A stretch of 64,000 nucleotides of DNA from Capitulum mitella (taxonomy: Eukaryota; Arthropoda; Thecostraca; Pollicipedomorpha; Pollicipedidae): NCBI GenBank assembly GCA_030062745.1, contig CP099846.1:3286001-3350000 (forward strand), given 5' to 3'. Position 1 is the stretch's first letter, and every line of letters begins with the position of its first letter. Shown in pieces: positions 60,477-64,000 of the stretch. Below the pieces are notes generated by a model that ran no database searches, was not told where the DNA came from, and saw only the letters and a program-made list of their open reading frames with translations. The translations under genes were made by a program, and so were the position numbers.

Positions 60477-61340
60477 TTATATGAACCAACAAGCGTCAGA
60501 GGCTTCTTGGAAAGCGTGTACCGCCACCTGAAGCAAAACGACGACCCAAAACGAAATCATGGCTGACAATGAGTTTACCAAAGACAAGAGTGGTGATGAA
60601 GTCCGGACAAAAGCATGTGGAAGCCAAGAAAAAGGCAACAGTCTCAAACGTCTGATATTCTTAGCAGCGAAGAAATCGACATTCCCGATGAGAAGCGTCT
60701 TCTCGGCACTCACTTCGCCTGAGAGCCCGATCAGCACGATTTGGCTCAGCAGCGTAACTCTGTTTGGGCTGCAGCCTGGAATGGAACAGCGGCGTCTGCA
60801 GTGGGGTAACGTGACCATGTCCGCTGGAGCTGATGGCGGCGTTATCTGTCCACAGCTGAACGTACAACCAAAACGAGGCAAGGGGACGTCGTGAGCGATC
60901 GTGGCCGCATCGGTAAAAGCGTTTGAAGCGTACCAGTGCCACAGAGGTCCCAACATGAAAACTACTGCCTTGTACCTGAGCACCAATACCAATCATGCGT
61001 CGACTAAGTGGTTGATGGATTTACCTGTCGGGAAAAATAAGCTTGGTACGCTTCTCAAAACAATGGCAAAAAGGCTGGCCTGTAAGGAAAACTGACCAAC
61101 CACGGAGTCAGAAAGTTCACGGTTCCACATATTAGACGGTGGGATATCAGCGCCGGAAACCATGCAGGTAACCGGCCATAACGTTCCCAAAAGTGTTACC
61201 AACTACTCAGTATCTTGTGAGAAAAGGTTAACGCTGGCTTCCACAGCCATGATACCGGCCAGGACGGCAATGAAACCAAAACAGTCATTGTGCAGTAGCG
61301 CCAGTTTTTGGCGGTATTTGAACCGTGCCAAATGTAACCA
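60477..61340 (-). pseudogene. Possible remnant of a multi-pass membrane protein (chemoreceptor-like?)
   Basis: One minus-strand frame reads through about 860 bases with only two stops. It contains RFKYRQKLALLHNDCFGF, then the hydrophobic IAVLAGIMAVEASVNLF, later LLSQIVLIGLSGEVSAEK, and near the end LLSLVNSLSAMISFWVVVLL. The order (charged loop, membrane segment, short loop, final membrane segment before a short tail) recalls the C-terminal part of arthropod gustatory receptors, but the diagnostic TYxxxxxQF motif is not clear. I saw no convincing splice sites. It may be a decayed gene or chance hydrophobic ORFs. Confidence 0.2.
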
Positions 61341-62889
61341 TAAACATCAACCGCAAATGAGTATCAAGGTTAAAGCTTGCGGCCGTCGTCGCAGCTCACC
61401 GAGATGTCCGTTCACGTGACGATGAAAGACAGAGACTGGCGTCGAGGTGACTTTTGCCTTGTTCCGATTTTAAATGGGCAGAAAAGGAATAAATTGCGCC
61501 ACTTGCGCCAGAAATTCAAGCTATGACCATTTATCGCACGACAAAAGCAGTGATTTTTTACTGAGCCAATGTACTTTCCTCCGGTCGGTGGTCATGAGAT
61601 GCCATAATCATCAGCTCTGCTCATAATCCATGGCTTTCGCCCAAATGCAAATTTTCATTCACGATTTTCTTATTTGCTAAATGTATAAGAGAACATGTGC
61701 TGATAGTTGTAACGTGAAATATTGCTATAATAACGAGGGTGATTTGGGAATTTGGATCAAAGGTGACTTAGGCTCGTTCGGTACCATTGTCCTTCCATGC
61801 TAAGAGGGAAAACATGCATGTGACATTCAAATCAAAATTTCAAAAAGGTTGGCGCGACAGTACTCAATCACGTCTCATAATGAAATGTGCATTGTCACGT
61901 TGCTAATTGTGCATATGTTGAATACACCTTTGCCCAGACTGAGACCAGAGGGGCCTACCTCTCCCAGGGACGCCATTGCCATCATTTCGTAGCTCGCGCT
62001 GGTGGCCACCGTCTTCGTCGTAAGTCGGTTCGTAGTATTCTCCTTGTTTAGGCTTAAGGTCCGCTAAGGAGCTCATGCTAAGAGGGTTGAACGATCTGCC
62101 GTCTATTTCGCCGAGTAATGTGGCGCTAGCATCTTTTCCCGCCAGAAATACCACGAACTTCTTGAAATCGAAATCACGTTTCCTCTGTTTGTTCCTTGTA
62201 ACTATGCGGGATGTAAATAACTTTCCCGCCTTTTCAGCCGCGTCAATAAACCTTGTTAAATCGAAATGTTGCCTACCATTCATTTTTCTCGCAAAATATG
62301 TATCGTAAAATTCACTTGGAACTTTTTATTTAGGTTACGTGAGTGTCATGCGGTAAATTTATTTACGCTCTCGTGGTGTAGTACCACCTCATCGAATGGC
62401 CCGGTGGTTATGAAAATTATTACAGCTCTTGAGCATAAATATAAACATGTTTATTTTGGTGTACTTGAGCAGAATATTTTCTTTGACACAAGCTTTATTG
62501 GACACTAGGGCATACTTTGCTTTAGTTTGCTTTTTATTTGTTTTTTCGATGTCTCGAACCATATGGTTCAGTTCATCACTCAGTTCGAGTAAAACCTCAG
62601 CCGAATATACACATTAGAATGACATTACTCTTGGTGGTATGTCCGAATGCTATATCTATATGTCCGAATGCTATATGCTATATCCGAAACGTTTTATTTA
62701 ACGTTTCGGATATAACACTATCCACTCCCAAAATTATACAGCGACACTGCATTTCCATTACACTTAGATTCGAAAATAAACCACAATACACGTTCGCTAC
62801 TCGGTTGCTACACTTCCGCGATACACGTCACATCAACACAGTTATGAAAGGCCAAAACCTCCCTCACACCTGCTCACGCATTCTGTAAA
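61341..62889. other. No gene seen; contains one strong hairpin
   Basis: AT-rich sequence. The minus-strand frame at 61903-62283 (126 codons) has no recognised motif. The hairpin is listed separately. Confidence 0.45.
62679..62714. repeat. Perfect 15-bp inverted repeat with 6-base loop
   Basis: TATATCCGAAACGTT, loop TTATTT, AACGTTTCGGATATA. It follows two direct ATGTCCGAATGCTATAT repeats. Possible causes are a MITE end-to-end relic or a slippage-made cruciform. Confidence 0.9.
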
Positions 62890-63420
62890 ATTATCCGAAG
62901 AGCTTCAAGGATACTCAGGCGTTTATTTTTTGTTTAGTGCTGGACTGAACTGTCTGATGCATAATGCTTCGAGGATATTGAGTTTTCGTCGGTCAGTTGC
63001 AGATGTGATGATTTCTGTGTTGCCTGTGATCTGTTGTCTGGTGATGATGCTGCCGTGGGTGTCCTGCATGTGTGTCTTTGTTGCTCCCTCTTGCAAATTC
63101 ATGATGAGACGTCTTCAGAGTGTTGTTGTAGTCACACCAACGTAGCCTAAGCTGTTATGAAATATGCAATCTTCATGTGGGCGGGTTAACTTGTAGACTA
63201 CGTTGGTGCGCTTTAGGTGTCCGTGTTTCTTGGTGGCGTTGTTCTGCATGAAGTGGCTGGTTTTCTTGTTCTTGTAACGGTTGGTGAGCTTCAGACGATG
63301 TTCTGTGTTGTTGCATTTTGTGCTTAGTTTTCAGTATTTGACGGATGATTTTTTCGTCCGTCTTATGGGCTCATGACATTTGATTGCAGTAAAACGGTTG
63401 GTGGGTCTTCGTCTCCTCGT
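62890..63420 (-). mobile_element. Penelope-like retroelement 3' fragment with GIY-YIG domain
   Basis: The minus-strand translation gives TNVVYKLTRPHEDCIF, LGYVGVTTTTL, a TGA stop, then RRLIMNLQEGATKTHM and ILEALCIRQFSP. This is the order of the GIY-YIG endonuclease of Penelope-like elements (VVY.. for GIY, YVG for YIG, the RRL arginine, and an E in the final helix). A frameshift separates it from EKIIRQILKTKHK upstream. A stop and a frameshift make it inactive. Its 5' side runs into the TA microsatellite. Confidence 0.75.
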
Positions 63421-63436
63421 CTTCGTCATTATATAT

Positions 63437-63537
63437 GTGTATATATATATATATATATATCATATACAGATATATATATGTTTGTATATCTATATAATAT
63501 ACAGATATATATATATATATATATATGTTTGTATATC

Positions 63538-63582
<45 letters not shown>
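63437..63582. repeat. Large TA microsatellite with internal ~65-bp period
   Basis: TATATA tracts interrupted by GTTTGTATATCTATATAATA twice, so a larger unit has duplicated within the TA run. It separates the Penelope-like fragment from unannotated sequence to the right. Confidence 0.9.
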
Positions 63583-63584
<2 letters not shown>

Positions 63585-64000
63585 ATCCCCTGAGGCCATA
63601 ATCAAGTTTTCTGTTTCACAGTTGATCCAACAGCCAAATATCCTCACACTGTTGTCCAATGGCTCTTTCGCTTCGATGTGCAAGCAAAAATGCCTAGCAC
63701 GTGGTAAGATGAAAAGCGGCTGTTTAGCGATCGATGAACAAATGCATTCGTTGCACTTGAAACTCCTGAAAGCAAACATTAATCTTCGCCAAGTTGGGGG
63801 ATGGACACCCCCTCAGGTTTTCTAAGGTTAACTAAAAAACGAAAAGGCGCAGAGGTGCAAAGCTAGGAGTGCCTTTTTATGTGTCATTTTGTTCATCTTG
63901 CATAAATTTTTAAACTCAGGGCCGCCTTAGGCCATTGACCTAACACAGGCAAAGAGGACTATGTTCCAAAGAAATGAAACAGGAAAATTTTGTAAAATGC
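63583..64000. other. Window end: no gene seen
   Basis: The plus-strand frame ending at 63825 begins inside the TA repeat and shows no motifs. Confidence 0.4.

Overview
This is eukaryotic, animal-type DNA. Coding sequence is sparse and split by introns, most of the window is non-coding, and there are many microsatellites, minisatellites and short DNA transposons. GC-rich, CpG-dense blocks alternate with AT-rich DNA. The transposon mix (TTAA-flanked piggyBac-like elements, a hAT MITE, Penelope-like GIY-YIG remnants) and the island-like GC pattern would suit an arthropod such as a hemimetabolous insect or a crustacean, but the sequence alone does not fix the species.

I can support one gene with confidence. 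It is a zinc-dependent membrane dipeptidase (renal dipeptidase, DPEP family, peptidase M19) on the minus strand. Eight coding exons join in frame from position 35015 down to 2854: 34908-35015, 11670-11973, 9314-9491, 8026-8182, 7041-7173, 4721-4871, 3976-4045 and 2854-3030. Every junction is GT-AG with matching phase. They give the first 426 residues: a cytoplasmic tail of about 140 residues, one signal-anchor membrane segment, then the first half of the catalytic domain. The visible zinc ligands are H198, D200, E311, H384 and H405. The rest of the catalytic domain lies to the left of position 1. Intron 1 is about 23 kb.

Several exons of this gene sit against tandem arrays that contain copies of the exon's own splice site. 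Exon 5 runs into nine 42-bp units, each carrying the same donor in frame. Four degenerate copies of its acceptor lie at and upstream of its start. The exon 7 acceptor is repeated in an array of about 45 bp, and a 39-bp array abuts the exon 3 acceptor. This is the most unusual structure in the window.

Intron 1 (11974-34907) carries a transposon cluster: two copies of a 1.2-kb dispersed element (13628-14815 and 17811-19031), a hAT MITE with an 8-bp target duplication (17352-17748), a Penelope-like fragment and a second TTAA-flanked element (19668-21006). Upstream of the gene (35016-64000) I found no convincing gene. That region holds GC islands, minisatellites, a third copy of the dispersed element (51905-54415) split by a nested TTAA-flanked insertion (52854-54127), a weak trace of a multi-pass membrane protein (60477-61340, minus strand), and a second Penelope-like fragment beside a large TA repeat (62890-63420).
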